A stretch of 64,000 bases of DNA from Aestuariivivens sediminis (GTDB lineage: Bacteria; Bacteroidota; Bacteroidia; Flavobacteriales; Flavobacteriaceae): contig NZ_JAKMCP010000005.1 in the NCBI RefSeq assembly GCF_022662105.1, positions 159,210 to 223,209 on the forward strand, read 5' to 3'. Numbering within the stretch: position 1 is the first letter of the stretch; every line of letters starts with the position of its first letter. Shown here piece by piece: positions 26,298-35,442 of this stretch. Both the position numbers and the translations under genes were made by a program. The notes under the pieces are model-generated. The model was not told the DNA's origin, did not search any database, and saw only the letters and a list, made by a program, of their open reading frames with translations.

Positions 26298-28472
26298 TTA
26301 CTTTTTCGATTCCACAAGTTCCAATTGCTCCAAGCTAACATTTGTAGTGAAGATCCCATAATTTACTACGGCTTTGTTCTTTTCAATCTTATCAATGCTG
26401 CCAACGGCACGTCCATCTTCCAGTCGAACACGATCACCAACCTTTAAAACAGGCTTAGTCTTTGGGATTTCAATGGCTCTTTTCTTGGCCTCTTTTTTTT
26501 GTTTTCTAATAATTTCTACTTTCCTCTCTACTTCTTGCTTCACCTCTCGCTCTTTCGCCTTAACCACTTTCTTATGTCTGGCTGATACTTTTTCACGCTT
26601 TGAATTTTCTATTTGGATTACCTTGAACAATTCGTTCATGAGCTCTCGTTTGCGTTGGTTTTCAAAATATTTTTCAGCCAGATCATTTACTTTTTGTCCC
26701 AAATAAATTAGGCGCTGGTTACTGTCATAAAGTTCCTGGTAGCTTTCCAGTTTCTTTTGGATCTTAGTATTAATTTCTTCAAGTTTATCGGCCTCCTGAC
26801 TTTTTTTCTTTTCGTTTTGCCTTAAGGATTGCCCTGTCCTTTCCAATTTGGAACGTTCTTTTTGAAGTTTGGCAATAGTAGCATCAAAACGAACCTTGCT
26901 GCGTTCAATCTTCTTTTTGGCTCGATTGATCAAACTGTAGGGGATGCCATTTTTTTGTGCAACTTCAAAAGTAAACGAACTTCCAGCCTGTCCGACGGCC
27001 AATTTGTACATAGGTTCGAGTGTCCGTTCGTTAAAAAGCATATTGGCATTGACCATATAAGGTAATTCGGTTGCTAAAATTTTTAGGTTGGAATAATGTG
27101 TGGTTATTATCCCGAAGGCTTTTCTATGATAGAACTCCTCTAAAAAGGTTTCGGCAAGAGCACCGCCCAATTCCGGATCACTGCCCGTACCAAATTCATC
27201 TATTAAAAATAAGGTATTGGCATTGCACTTTCTTAAAAAATAGTTCATTTGCTTTAAACGGTAACTATAAGTACTTAATTGGTTTTCAATGGATTGGTTA
27301 TCGCCAATGTCACTCAGAATCCTATCAAATATACAAACCTTGCTTCGTTCATGGACAGGAATCAGTAAACCGCTTTGCAACATGACCTGCAATAAACCAA
27401 TGGTTTTAAGGGTAATGCTTTTACCTCCTGCGTTTGGACCAGATATAACAATAATTCGACTATTTTCTTCAAGTGTTATGGTCTGTGGAAAGGTTTGGAT
27501 ATCCTTTTCCAAATTAGTCAAATAAAGAAGGGGATGAAAGGCATCACGCAAATACATGGTTTTATCTTGAGAAAACTCCGGAAGAATGGCATGTATGGAT
27601 TTCGCATATTTTGCTTTTGCTGAAATGACATCAATATTAATTAAAAAAGATTGATAGTCCTGAAGTAAGGGTAAAAATGGGCGAATCTGATCGGTAAGTT
27701 CCTTTAAAATTCGAATGATTTCTTTTTTCTCTTCATACTCCAAATCACTGAGTTCACGGGAGTACTGTAAACTCGTTTCCGGTTCAATATAAACAATGCT
27801 ACCCGTTTTACTGCTGCCCATAACCTGACCTTTTACTTTACGTCGATACATAGCCTTAACCGCTAGCACGCGGCGGTTATCGACTACAGATTCCCTTATT
27901 TCATCCAAATAATCCATATTTTGGCAGGCGTGGAGGGCGGTTGCAAAACTTTGGTTTATCTTGCCTTTTACTTTGTTAATGGCCTGCCTAATGTCGTATA
28001 ACAAGTTAGAAGCATCGTCTTTGATATCACCAAAACGATCAACAATACGATCTACTTTTTCAATTAGAACTTGAGTAACTTCAATCTTCGAAGCATAGTT
28101 GTTTAAGGTAGGGTAGTATTCCTTAAATTTCACAAAGAATAAAATAAGCGTATTAACGGTTTGTGATATTGCCGCTATTTTTTTTAAACCATGCACATCC
28201 AAAAATGTGTTTTCAATTTTAAGGAGTTGCAACTCTTTGGTTATGGCTTCAAAACCATGATTTGGGATACGGTTTTCATTGTGGAAAGATGATAGGTATT
28301 CATTGGTAAGGTTGAGTGCGATCATTAATTCATCCTCAGACCGATAGGGCAATACATGCCGCACCTGATCGTTACCTAAGGCGGTGATACATAATTCACT
28401 GACCTGTTGAAGAACAACCGGGAATTCTAAATCCTGTAATGTTTTTTGATGTATACCATTCATTTGAAGCAA
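26298..28472 (-). CDS. mutS2: MutS2-type DNA-binding ATPase lacking the Smr domain
   Basis: The 724-residue protein has the MutS2 layout: N-terminal lever/clamp (about 1-300, with SSKTGSIVYIEPE), an ABC-type ATPase (about 330-510), and a long coiled coil (about 520-640). In the ATPase, Walker A is GPNAGGKS at 345-352 and Walker B ends LFLIDEFGTGSDP, with a TTHYSNLK H-loop. The chain ends with a KOW-like segment LKVGDRVRLEDGRAVGSI and stops. The C-terminal Smr nuclease domain of Firmicutes MutS2 (about 780 residues) is absent. MutS2 restrains recombination or rescues collided ribosomes depending on the organism. Without Smr, a cleavage function would need another protein. Confidence 0.9.
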   Translation of the reverse strand: MLQMNGIHQKTLQDLEFPVVLQQVSELCITALGNDQVRHVLPYRSEDELMIALNLTNEYLSSFHNENRIPNHGFEAITKELQLLKIENTFLDVHGLKKIAAISQTVNTLILFFVKFKEYYPTLNNYASKIEVTQVLIEKVDRIVDRFGDIKDDASNLLYDIRQAINKVKGKINQSFATALHACQNMDYLDEIRESVVDNRRVLAVKAMYRRKVKGQVMGSSKTGSIVYIEPETSLQYSRELSDLEYEEKKEIIRILKELTDQIRPFLPLLQDYQSFLINIDVISAKAKYAKSIHAILPEFSQDKTMYLRDAFHPLLYLTNLEKDIQTFPQTITLEENSRIIVISGPNAGGKSITLKTIGLLQVMLQSGLLIPVHERSKVCIFDRILSDIGDNQSIENQLSTYSYRLKQMNYFLRKCNANTLFLIDEFGTGSDPELGGALAETFLEEFYHRKAFGIITTHYSNLKILATELPYMVNANMLFNERTLEPMYKLAVGQAGSSFTFEVAQKNGIPYSLINRAKKKIERSKVRFDATIAKLQKERSKLERTGQSLRQNEKKKSQEADKLEEINTKIQKKLESYQELYDSNQRLIYLGQKVNDLAEKYFENQRKRELMNELFKVIQIENSKREKVSARHKKVVKAKEREVKQEVERKVEIIRKQKKEAKKRAIEIPKTKPVLKVGDRVRLEDGRAVGSIDKIEKNKAVVNYGIFTTNVSLEQLELVESKK

Positions 28473-28504
28473 TCATTTTCCTAAAAGCATGTAAAGTTAA
28501 AAAT

Positions 28505-28981
28505 TTAACGGTTTAATTCTTCTAACTTTAATTTATAATCATATTGCAAATCTTCATGAAGTGTGATTATTATCTTTTTCACTAATGCCATCTGCCGATG
28601 AAATGTATTTAGTATTTGCTGACTCCTATGGATGCTCGGGTTGAAGTCTTGCAGCTTCTTGCAAAAATACAATAGAAGTTCTACTTCAGTTTCCTTGTTT
28701 TGTGAATACCGGATATATTTTTTTACATGCCGCAATATTTTTCGAATACTTTTCCGGATGTAAAAAAAACTTGCTCTATTTATCTGCTCAAACTCATTAT
28801 CCATGTAGTTTTTAATACTTTCTATGTACCCTTCCTCATGAGTGGATTCAAAAAGAAGATATGAAAGCAGTTCTTTATTTTCTTTTTTAAAACGGGACAG
28901 TCTTAGGCACAATTGCATAAGGTCTTGCTGTGAAAGCATATTTAATTCGTTTTTAATCTCAGTAAGTGTTGCGGCCTTCAT
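28505..28981 (-). CDS. Conserved hypothetical, all-helical protein
   Basis: The 158-residue protein is charged and almost entirely helical (TLTEIKNELNMLSQQDLMQL, ESIKNYMDNEFEQINRA, SIRKILRHVKKYIRYS), with no signal or membrane segment. I do not recognise a family. It lies 32 bases upstream of mutS2 on the same strand, so the two are likely co-transcribed. That position suggests, without proving, a nucleic-acid-related or regulatory role. Confidence 0.7.
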   Translation of the reverse strand: MKAATLTEIKNELNMLSQQDLMQLCLRLSRFKKENKELLSYLLFESTHEEGYIESIKNYMDNEFEQINRASFFYIRKSIRKILRHVKKYIRYSQNKETEVELLLYFCKKLQDFNPSIHRSQQILNTFHRQMALVKKIIITLHEDLQYDYKLKLEELNR

Positions 28982-29187
28982 AAATATTGGTGCATTTATT
29001 TATTCTATATTGGTTTCCATACAAGTCATTAATCCTTATCGGATGACAAGTTAAAGTAGTAATTTGACCTGAAGGCGTTTGTTAATTTTCAGAAAAAACG
29101 ATTAATTTTTAAAAGGTATTGATTAGCATGATTTTTTCCAATAACCTTCGTCATAATAATGATGGACTACCGCAGTGATGTTGTCGC

Positions 29188-31602
29188 TTATCTTAATTTA
29201 GGAAAATCGGATGGATGGACTTCGTGCATTACCTCGTAAACAGCTTCGAAAATGTCTTCGGCTGAAGGTTTTGAAAAATAATCACCGTCATTTCCGTAAG
29301 CCGGTCTATGGGCTTTGGCAGTCAATGTTTTAGGTTCGCTATCCAGGTATTGGTAGGCCTTTTGAACATCCAATAATTCATTTAATATATAGGCTGAAGC
29401 ACCGCCAGGCACATCTTCGTCAATAATCATGAGACGATTGGTTTTTGCTATGCTTAAGACAGTATCATGATGAATATCGAAAGGTAATAGCGATTGAATA
29501 TCTATAACTTCGGCATCGATACCGACGCTGAGCAAGTCTTTGGCTGCATCCATAACAATACGCAGTGTTGATCCATACGATACCAGGGTGATATCTTTTC
29601 CTTCCTTAACCGTTTCAACAACACCAATAGGTGTTCTAATTTCCGATAGATTACTGGGCATACGTTCCTTTAAGCGGTAACCATTTAAACATTCAACAAC
29701 AAGGGCCGGATCGTCACCTTCCATCAAAGTATTGTAAAATCCTGCAGCCTTTGTCATATTTCTTGGAACTAAAACAAATATCCCACGAATTAAGTTTATA
29801 ATGCCGCCCATCGGCGAACCGGAATGCCATATACCTTCTAATCTATGACCTCTGGTACGAACAATTAAAGGGGCCTTTTGCATACCTTTAGTTCGGTATT
29901 GTAAAGTGGCCAAGTCGTCACTCAAGATTTGAAGTGCATATAATACGTAATCCAAATATTGTATTTCTGCAATAGGGCGTAGCCCTCTTAAGGCAAGGCC
30001 AATACCTTGACCTATAATCGTGGCTTCCCGTATACCCGTGTCACTTACCCTTAGGGCTCCATATTTATCCTGCAAACCCTCTAAACCTTGGTTAACATCC
30101 CCAATTTTACCTGTATCTTCACCAAATATAACAGCCTCGGGGTACCGATTAAATAGGGCGTCAAAATTATCCCGTATAATAATTCTGCCATCAACATTAT
30201 TCAGTTCTTCATCATTGTAAATAGGATTAACCTCTTTAATGTGAACTGCTGATGTATCTGTTTCCGAATATAAATGGGAACTGAATTTGGGCTGTGTTTC
30301 TTTAAGAATACTATCAATCCATTTGGAAAGTTTGTTTTTATCGTCTGATGTTTCCCCTAGGGTATATCGCAACGTTTTCCGTGCAGTGGATACCACATCT
30401 TTTCTTGTTGGCTCATGGATTTTAGAAAAATCCTTCAACAACTTTGCTATAAATACGCTGTTATTACTTACACTCACCAAATTCCTAAGAAGTGCAATAA
30501 GTTCTTTTTGATCCTTGCGGATGGGTTCTAAAAAAGTATCCCAGGTATTTTTTTTAATCTCCCGCACTTCTTTTTTTATGGATCGTTCCAGATCCAGTAA
30601 GGATTCGTTAGTTGTAATGCCACTTTCAATAATCCATGCACGCATTTTGGAGTTACAGTCATGGTCCGTTTCCCAATCCAGACGTTCCTTACTTTTATAG
30701 CGCTCATGAGAACCAGAAGTAGAATGCCCTTGGGGCTGAGTCAATTCCTGAACGTGAATAATAACGGGGACATGCTCTTCTCTGGCAATATTAGCGGCCT
30801 CTTGATATGTTTCTACAAGGTTAGGGTAATCCCATCCCTTAACACGTAAAATTTCATAGCCCTTATTATCATTGTCTCTTTGATACCCTTTTAGTATTTC
30901 GGAAATGTTTTCTTTAGTGGTATGGTATTTTGCAGGAACCGAAATACCATATTCGTCATCCCAAATACTTATAATCATGGGGACCTGAAGGACACCAGCT
31001 GCATTAATCGTTTCAAAAAAGAGGCCTTCACTGGTGCTGGCATTTCCTATGGTACCCCAAGCAACTTCATTCCCGTTATTCGAAAATTTGCTGGCATCAA
31101 TATCCTTGAGGTTTTTATAAATTTTTGATGCTTGAGCAAGACCTAATAGTCTTGGCATTTGTCCTGCAGTAGGTGAAATGTCTGCACTGGAGTTATATTG
31201 CTTGGTTAAATCTTTCCAATGGCCATTTCCATCCAGGCTATGCGTAACAAAATGGCCACCCATTTGCCTACCCGCCGACATGGGCTCCAAGCTTAAATCG
31301 GTATTCGCATACAAACCAGCAAAAAAATGATCTACGGTAAATTCACCAATGGCCATCATAAAGGTTTGGTCCCTGTAATAACCGGAACGCCAATCTCCCT
31401 TTGCAAAGGCTTTGGCCATAGCCAATTGCGGGACTTCTTTTCCGTCACCGAAGATTCCAAATTTCGCCCTGCCGGTCAACACTTCTCGACGTCCTAATAA
31501 ACTACATTCCCTGCTTCTTACGGCTATGGCATAATCTTTTAAAACTTCTGCTTTGAAGCCTTCAAAAGTTATGTTGTCTTTTAAATCGGGAATGATATCC
31601 AT
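29188..31602 (-). CDS. Fused 2-oxoacid dehydrogenase E1 (alpha-beta), branched-chain type
   Basis: The 804-residue protein joins the two E1 subunits in one chain. The alpha part (about 1-430) has YYRDQTFMMAIGE, a TPP-loop region GNASTSEGLFFETINAAG and THDCNSK. The beta part (about 465-804) has AVIFGEDTGKIGDVNQGLEGL, GLALRGLRPIAEIQYLDYV and IIDEDVPGGASAY. It would decarboxylate branched-chain 2-oxoacids (or pyruvate) with thiamine diphosphate and pass the acyl group to an E2 lipoyl enzyme, which is not in the window. The ATG at 31602 is chosen because a promoter lies right upstream; a 17-residue longer frame starting with TTG would overlap the promoter itself. Confidence 0.87.
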   Translation of the reverse strand: MDIIPDLKDNITFEGFKAEVLKDYAIAVRSRECSLLGRREVLTGRAKFGIFGDGKEVPQLAMAKAFAKGDWRSGYYRDQTFMMAIGEFTVDHFFAGLYANTDLSLEPMSAGRQMGGHFVTHSLDGNGHWKDLTKQYNSSADISPTAGQMPRLLGLAQASKIYKNLKDIDASKFSNNGNEVAWGTIGNASTSEGLFFETINAAGVLQVPMIISIWDDEYGISVPAKYHTTKENISEILKGYQRDNDNKGYEILRVKGWDYPNLVETYQEAANIAREEHVPVIIHVQELTQPQGHSTSGSHERYKSKERLDWETDHDCNSKMRAWIIESGITTNESLLDLERSIKKEVREIKKNTWDTFLEPIRKDQKELIALLRNLVSVSNNSVFIAKLLKDFSKIHEPTRKDVVSTARKTLRYTLGETSDDKNKLSKWIDSILKETQPKFSSHLYSETDTSAVHIKEVNPIYNDEELNNVDGRIIIRDNFDALFNRYPEAVIFGEDTGKIGDVNQGLEGLQDKYGALRVSDTGIREATIIGQGIGLALRGLRPIAEIQYLDYVLYALQILSDDLATLQYRTKGMQKAPLIVRTRGHRLEGIWHSGSPMGGIINLIRGIFVLVPRNMTKAAGFYNTLMEGDDPALVVECLNGYRLKERMPSNLSEIRTPIGVVETVKEGKDITLVSYGSTLRIVMDAAKDLLSVGIDAEVIDIQSLLPFDIHHDTVLSIAKTNRLMIIDEDVPGGASAYILNELLDVQKAYQYLDSEPKTLTAKAHRPAYGNDGDYFSKPSAEDIFEAVYEVMHEVHPSDFPKLR

Positions 31603-31622
31603 AGTGTTGATCGAGTGGGAAG

Positions 31623-31653
31623 CAAATTTAGTTAAAGTTTGTTGGTTTTGCAA
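31623..31653 (-). promoter_or_regulatory. Predicted Bacteroidota-type promoter of the E1 gene
   Basis: On the minus strand TTG (31653-31651), 20 bases, then TAAATTTG (31630-31623) is a full match to TTG-N17-23-TAnnTTTG. Transcription would start near 31616, about 14 bases before the ATG at 31602. This argues against the TTG at 31653 being a start codon. Confidence 0.6.
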
Positions 31654-31771
31654 TATTTAACTGTGTTAAATAATTGACAAATCATTAAAAAAATTAACAA
31701 AAATCATGTAATTAATTAATATAATTTAAAATATTGATCAAAAACAGATAATTATTCAATGAATAAAAAAT

Positions 31772-34606
31772 TTAAAACCAACGTCTTCGGAATAATCCCA
31801 ACAGAATTTGAGGGTCTACTGTGAATTTAATTCTAATTTTCTGATCGTAGTTGGCCTGTCCAATTTCCCAGCCAAGATTAGAGTATATGGGAAAGTAAAT
31901 TTCAAAATAATCGGTTACAAGATTAACCCGAATACCGGAATCATACACAAATTTGGGATCGCTATGCCTGTTTCTTACCAAACCTATATCGCCATAAGCC
32001 AAAATATAATTCCATAAAGTAGTACTGGTGTTTATGGTTGACATCCAATGATTGGCAAAAGGTGTTTCCAGTTTTGATTTGAATCCTCCTTCGGCGTCAA
32101 TATATTGTTGACTAAAGATTCCAGTGTTTTCAGATCTTCCTAAATAGGCATAGTCAAACAAATAATCGGTTGGCCTATCTAGTGCAAAACTAAAATAGTC
32201 TGATGCCGGGTCATTGTTGTTTTCAATAAAAGCACCTGCAAAAAATCGTAAATTCAATTGCCTATTACTCTCGAAAAGTTTCCTGTATTCGTAATTAATA
32301 GCCACCTTACTAAATTTTTTTGCCACTTGGAAATCTACATACCATTTGTTAAAATGAATTAAATTATCATTGGAGTGTATATACCTTGTATTAAATACAC
32401 TATAATTAGGTTCTGAAGAGCTCAATATATTGTTGGGATCACTATCGCGATTAATATCAACGTATCTAAACACCAAGGATTGTCGTTTGTTAGATCTGAA
32501 ATCGTTATCCTGTCTGAACAATAAAGTAACCGATGGAATGATTTGTTTAACAAACAAATCTTCTGCATAGGACGTATAACTCGCTCTTATACCATAGTTC
32601 AGGGAATACAAGTTATTATTTTCAAAATAATGGTTCATCCATATGGCACCGGCACCAGTAAGTGATTTTGATTTAAAGGAATATTTTGGTGCAATTTTAT
32701 AATTAAATCGCTTTCTTAATAATGCAGTATTATAGAAACGCATACCTAGAGTAATCCCATCATAAATATTGTTAAATTCAGCAATGGGAAGCACAAATAC
32801 TTGATTGTAATATGGATCCTCCACATCTTTTATAAGCCTAAACTGGAAGGGTTTATTATTAAAAAAGAACCCTTTAAGTGATTTCCAATTATCCCTTAAA
32901 TTAATTTCAGGTATTAACTTTTCATAATTTAAAACCAATTTATTTGCCTCCTGTTTCGGTATCGTAAGTGTTTTACTGTGAGTAATATCTTCTACCCACA
33001 TTTTGGAGATTATGCTATCGTTGTTAAGCGCATAAAGTGAAACCGGCATACTGTTATGGCGTTTATTCTTTATGGTTAGTGTAATGGAATCATCATCACT
33101 TATAATGTCTTTGATCTTAAAATCAATTTTCTTTCGTGTTTTTAAATAGTCATTAAAAAACCAGTCTATATTTTTGGGCGTTCTTGATTTTAATAACTGT
33201 TCAAAAGTTTCACCCGATGTGTTCTTTAATTTGTTGTTCATTACAAACATGGTAAGACTTTTTTCAACGACATCAGAATTGATAAAATCATCTAAATATT
33301 TTAGACCAATACCAGCCTTATATTTACTTGCAATATTGTGGTTGAATTTTAGTAGTGAATCCTTTGCCATCATTAAGGGTTGATCTCTATTGGTTCTGGC
33401 CATAACCATGTATCCGAAAACATATTTTTCATTGAAGTTCATGTCGGCGGCATGAAAGGAACGAACCCCCCAAAAATCCGCTATAGAGCCTAAAAATTTC
33501 ATATTAGGGTAATGCTCATCCACATAGTTCATAAGATAAAAGATCTGAATACCATCTAATAGCCATTGATCTCTTCTTGGATTGATTAACAGGGTATTTT
33601 CGAGATAATTATGTAAAACTATTTTTAATAGTCTCAATTCATATTCAAAATGATTGGGATAGGGCTTGATAAATTTTGGTAAAAAGTTTAATCCATAAAT
33701 AGGGTTTTTCAAAAAATCAATTTGTGAAACCAAAAGTTTATCATGGGGATATTCACCGAAGTTCTTTTTTATAAAATGCACGACCTTTTCGGTTATTATC
33801 GCTTTGTCAATATCTTCCAGACCTTCATCGTCAATGCTGGATACTACTGAAATCCCGTTAGATTCAATCGTCTTGAATACGGGGGATTTATTTAAATATA
33901 ACTTGGTATTGATTCTATTTTTGCCACTTAATTTGGCGATACGTTGTTTCGAGGTATTTTCAAGAATTTCATCAATGTTTAATTCGCTCGCTAGATAATA
34001 GCCTTTAGGATATTCAATGTCAAGTGTTATATTGGATTTGGGAATGTACAGGTCATCCAGATTTTTGTTACTGTAATAGTGCCACTTCCCATCGTAAACA
34101 GCAGGAGTTATATACCAATACCTGAGGTTTAGATTACCTTCGGGTGTCATGCCATAGTTTGTGAACTTGTCACTTGGTATTTGTACCAAGTATTGTAAAT
34201 CCAGCTGATAGGATGCATTGGGTAAGACAGGTGTGTTTAATGTTACTTTAACAACATCTATTTGATCTTTAAGTTGTTGAAAAATAACATCTTGACTAAA
34301 TTGTTTTATGGAAGTAATAACCGAAAAACCACGCTCTTCATTTCTGGCCAAATGAAAATCGTTAATATATTCATCGGCAATTCTGTTAGCTAATGGGGTC
34401 TTTTTTGTAGCATAACTATTATTCCAATCGTTTAAAAAAATCGTTTGTAAAGTATCTTGGGTAGTATTGGTATAACTAATGGTTTGCGTAATGGCAATCT
34501 GCCTTTTTTCAAAATCGAATTTAGCTTTAACATCAATGTTATTTTGACTGAAAGCCAAAGTATGTATAAGAGAAATTATGAATATACTTTTGAGATTTGG
34601 CTTCAA
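31772..34606 (-). CDS. M1-like gluzincin domain (degenerate active site) fused to an outer-membrane beta-barrel
   Basis: The 944-residue protein has a signal peptide (IFIISLIHTLAFSQ). An M1 aminopeptidase-like N-terminal beta domain follows (about 20-230), then a catalytic-like helical domain (about 240-450). The zinc site expected as HExxH...E reads H332-N333-Y334-L335-E336, with the third ligand region WLLDG (D351), so the catalytic glutamate and two zinc ligands are altered. From about 590 to the end the chain becomes beta-barrel-like (NIYDGITLGMRFYN, RQSLVFRYVDIN) and ends RRRWF, as outer-membrane proteins do. It probably sits in the outer membrane with the M1-like part in the periplasm or outside. 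It is likely a binding or assembly factor, not a peptidase. The start is TTG, with no in-frame ATG upstream before a stop. Confidence 0.75.
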   Translation of the reverse strand: MKPNLKSIFIISLIHTLAFSQNNIDVKAKFDFEKRQIAITQTISYTNTTQDTLQTIFLNDWNNSYATKKTPLANRIADEYINDFHLARNEERGFSVITSIKQFSQDVIFQQLKDQIDVVKVTLNTPVLPNASYQLDLQYLVQIPSDKFTNYGMTPEGNLNLRYWYITPAVYDGKWHYYSNKNLDDLYIPKSNITLDIEYPKGYYLASELNIDEILENTSKQRIAKLSGKNRINTKLYLNKSPVFKTIESNGISVVSSIDDEGLEDIDKAIITEKVVHFIKKNFGEYPHDKLLVSQIDFLKNPIYGLNFLPKFIKPYPNHFEYELRLLKIVLHNYLENTLLINPRRDQWLLDGIQIFYLMNYVDEHYPNMKFLGSIADFWGVRSFHAADMNFNEKYVFGYMVMARTNRDQPLMMAKDSLLKFNHNIASKYKAGIGLKYLDDFINSDVVEKSLTMFVMNNKLKNTSGETFEQLLKSRTPKNIDWFFNDYLKTRKKIDFKIKDIISDDDSITLTIKNKRHNSMPVSLYALNNDSIISKMWVEDITHSKTLTIPKQEANKLVLNYEKLIPEINLRDNWKSLKGFFFNNKPFQFRLIKDVEDPYYNQVFVLPIAEFNNIYDGITLGMRFYNTALLRKRFNYKIAPKYSFKSKSLTGAGAIWMNHYFENNNLYSLNYGIRASYTSYAEDLFVKQIIPSVTLLFRQDNDFRSNKRQSLVFRYVDINRDSDPNNILSSSEPNYSVFNTRYIHSNDNLIHFNKWYVDFQVAKKFSKVAINYEYRKLFESNRQLNLRFFAGAFIENNNDPASDYFSFALDRPTDYLFDYAYLGRSENTGIFSQQYIDAEGGFKSKLETPFANHWMSTINTSTTLWNYILAYGDIGLVRNRHSDPKFVYDSGIRVNLVTDYFEIYFPIYSNLGWEIGQANYDQKIRIKFTVDPQILLGLFRRRWF

Positions 34607-34736
34607 TTTTTTAACATTTAGGCTTTTAAAGATATTATTTAAGGCAGCGCAATATAGTGAAATATAAGATTATTTCAGTTTCAATCGACATGTAAGAACT
34701 CCAAAAATACATATTTATTGCAGAACAAAAACCAAT

Positions 34737-35426
34737 TTAAAAGTTCGGGCTAAGGCGTGATTCCTTGTAAAATGAATCAAGAATATTAATGACTTCATCT
34801 TCTGAATCCACGACATGGATCAAATTTAAATCCTTAGGACTAATATTTGAGAATTTAGTTAAAAGTATATCTTTTATCCAGGCCAGTAGTCCTTCCCAAT
34901 AATCTGAACCAACCAGTATAATTGGAAATTTTTCAATCTTTTTGGTTTGTATAAGGGTAAGGGCCTCAAATAGTTCATCTAATGTTCCAAATCCACCTGG
35001 CATTACTACAAATCCTTGGGAGTATTTTACAAACATAACCTTGCGAACAAAAAAATAGTCGAAATCCAAGCTCTTGTCTTTGTCAATATAAGGATTATCA
35101 TTTTGCTCAAAAGGTAATTCAATATTAAGACCAACGGATACCCCTCCGCCTAAATGGGCTCCCTTGTTTCCCGCTTCCATGATTCCCGGACCACCTCCTG
35201 TTATAACACCATAGCCGGATTCTACAATTTTTCTGGCGATCCGTTCGGCTAATTTGAAATTTTTGTGGTTGGATTTTGTTCTGGCCGATCCAAAAATGGA
35301 TACACAAGGGCCAATTTGACTCATTTTTTCAAATCCATTTACAAACTCACCCATGATTTTAAATATCGCCCAGGAATCGTTTGTTTTAATTTCATTCCAA
35401 CCTTTGTGATGTTGTTCTTTTAGCAT
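34737..35426 (-). CDS. LOG-family Rossmann-fold protein (TIGR00730-like)
   Basis: The 229-residue protein shows both LOG family motifs, GGGPGIMEAGNKGAHLGGG and PGGFGTLDELFE (the PGGxGTxxE motif). LOG enzymes are nucleoside-5'-monophosphate phosphoribohydrolases; the plant members activate cytokinins, and bacterial ones were long mislabelled lysine decarboxylases. The bacterial role is probably nucleotide salvage or turnover. The N-terminal extension of about 40 residues is typical of bacterial members. It starts 16 bases after the uvrA stop on the same strand, so it is likely in the uvrA transcript. Confidence 0.88.
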   Translation of the reverse strand: MLKEQHHKGWNEIKTNDSWAIFKIMGEFVNGFEKMSQIGPCVSIFGSARTKSNHKNFKLAERIARKIVESGYGVITGGGPGIMEAGNKGAHLGGGVSVGLNIELPFEQNDNPYIDKDKSLDFDYFFVRKVMFVKYSQGFVVMPGGFGTLDELFEALTLIQTKKIEKFPIILVGSDYWEGLLAWIKDILLTKFSNISPKDLNLIHVVDSEDEVINILDSFYKESRLSPNF

Positions 35427-35442
35427 AGTTCGTCGTAAATTT

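Noticed and set aside
34607..34700. Two TATATTTC/TATCTTTA elements as promoters of the M1-like gene
   Set aside because: Each has a TTG only 15 bases upstream, outside the 17-23 range, and neither -7 element is complete.
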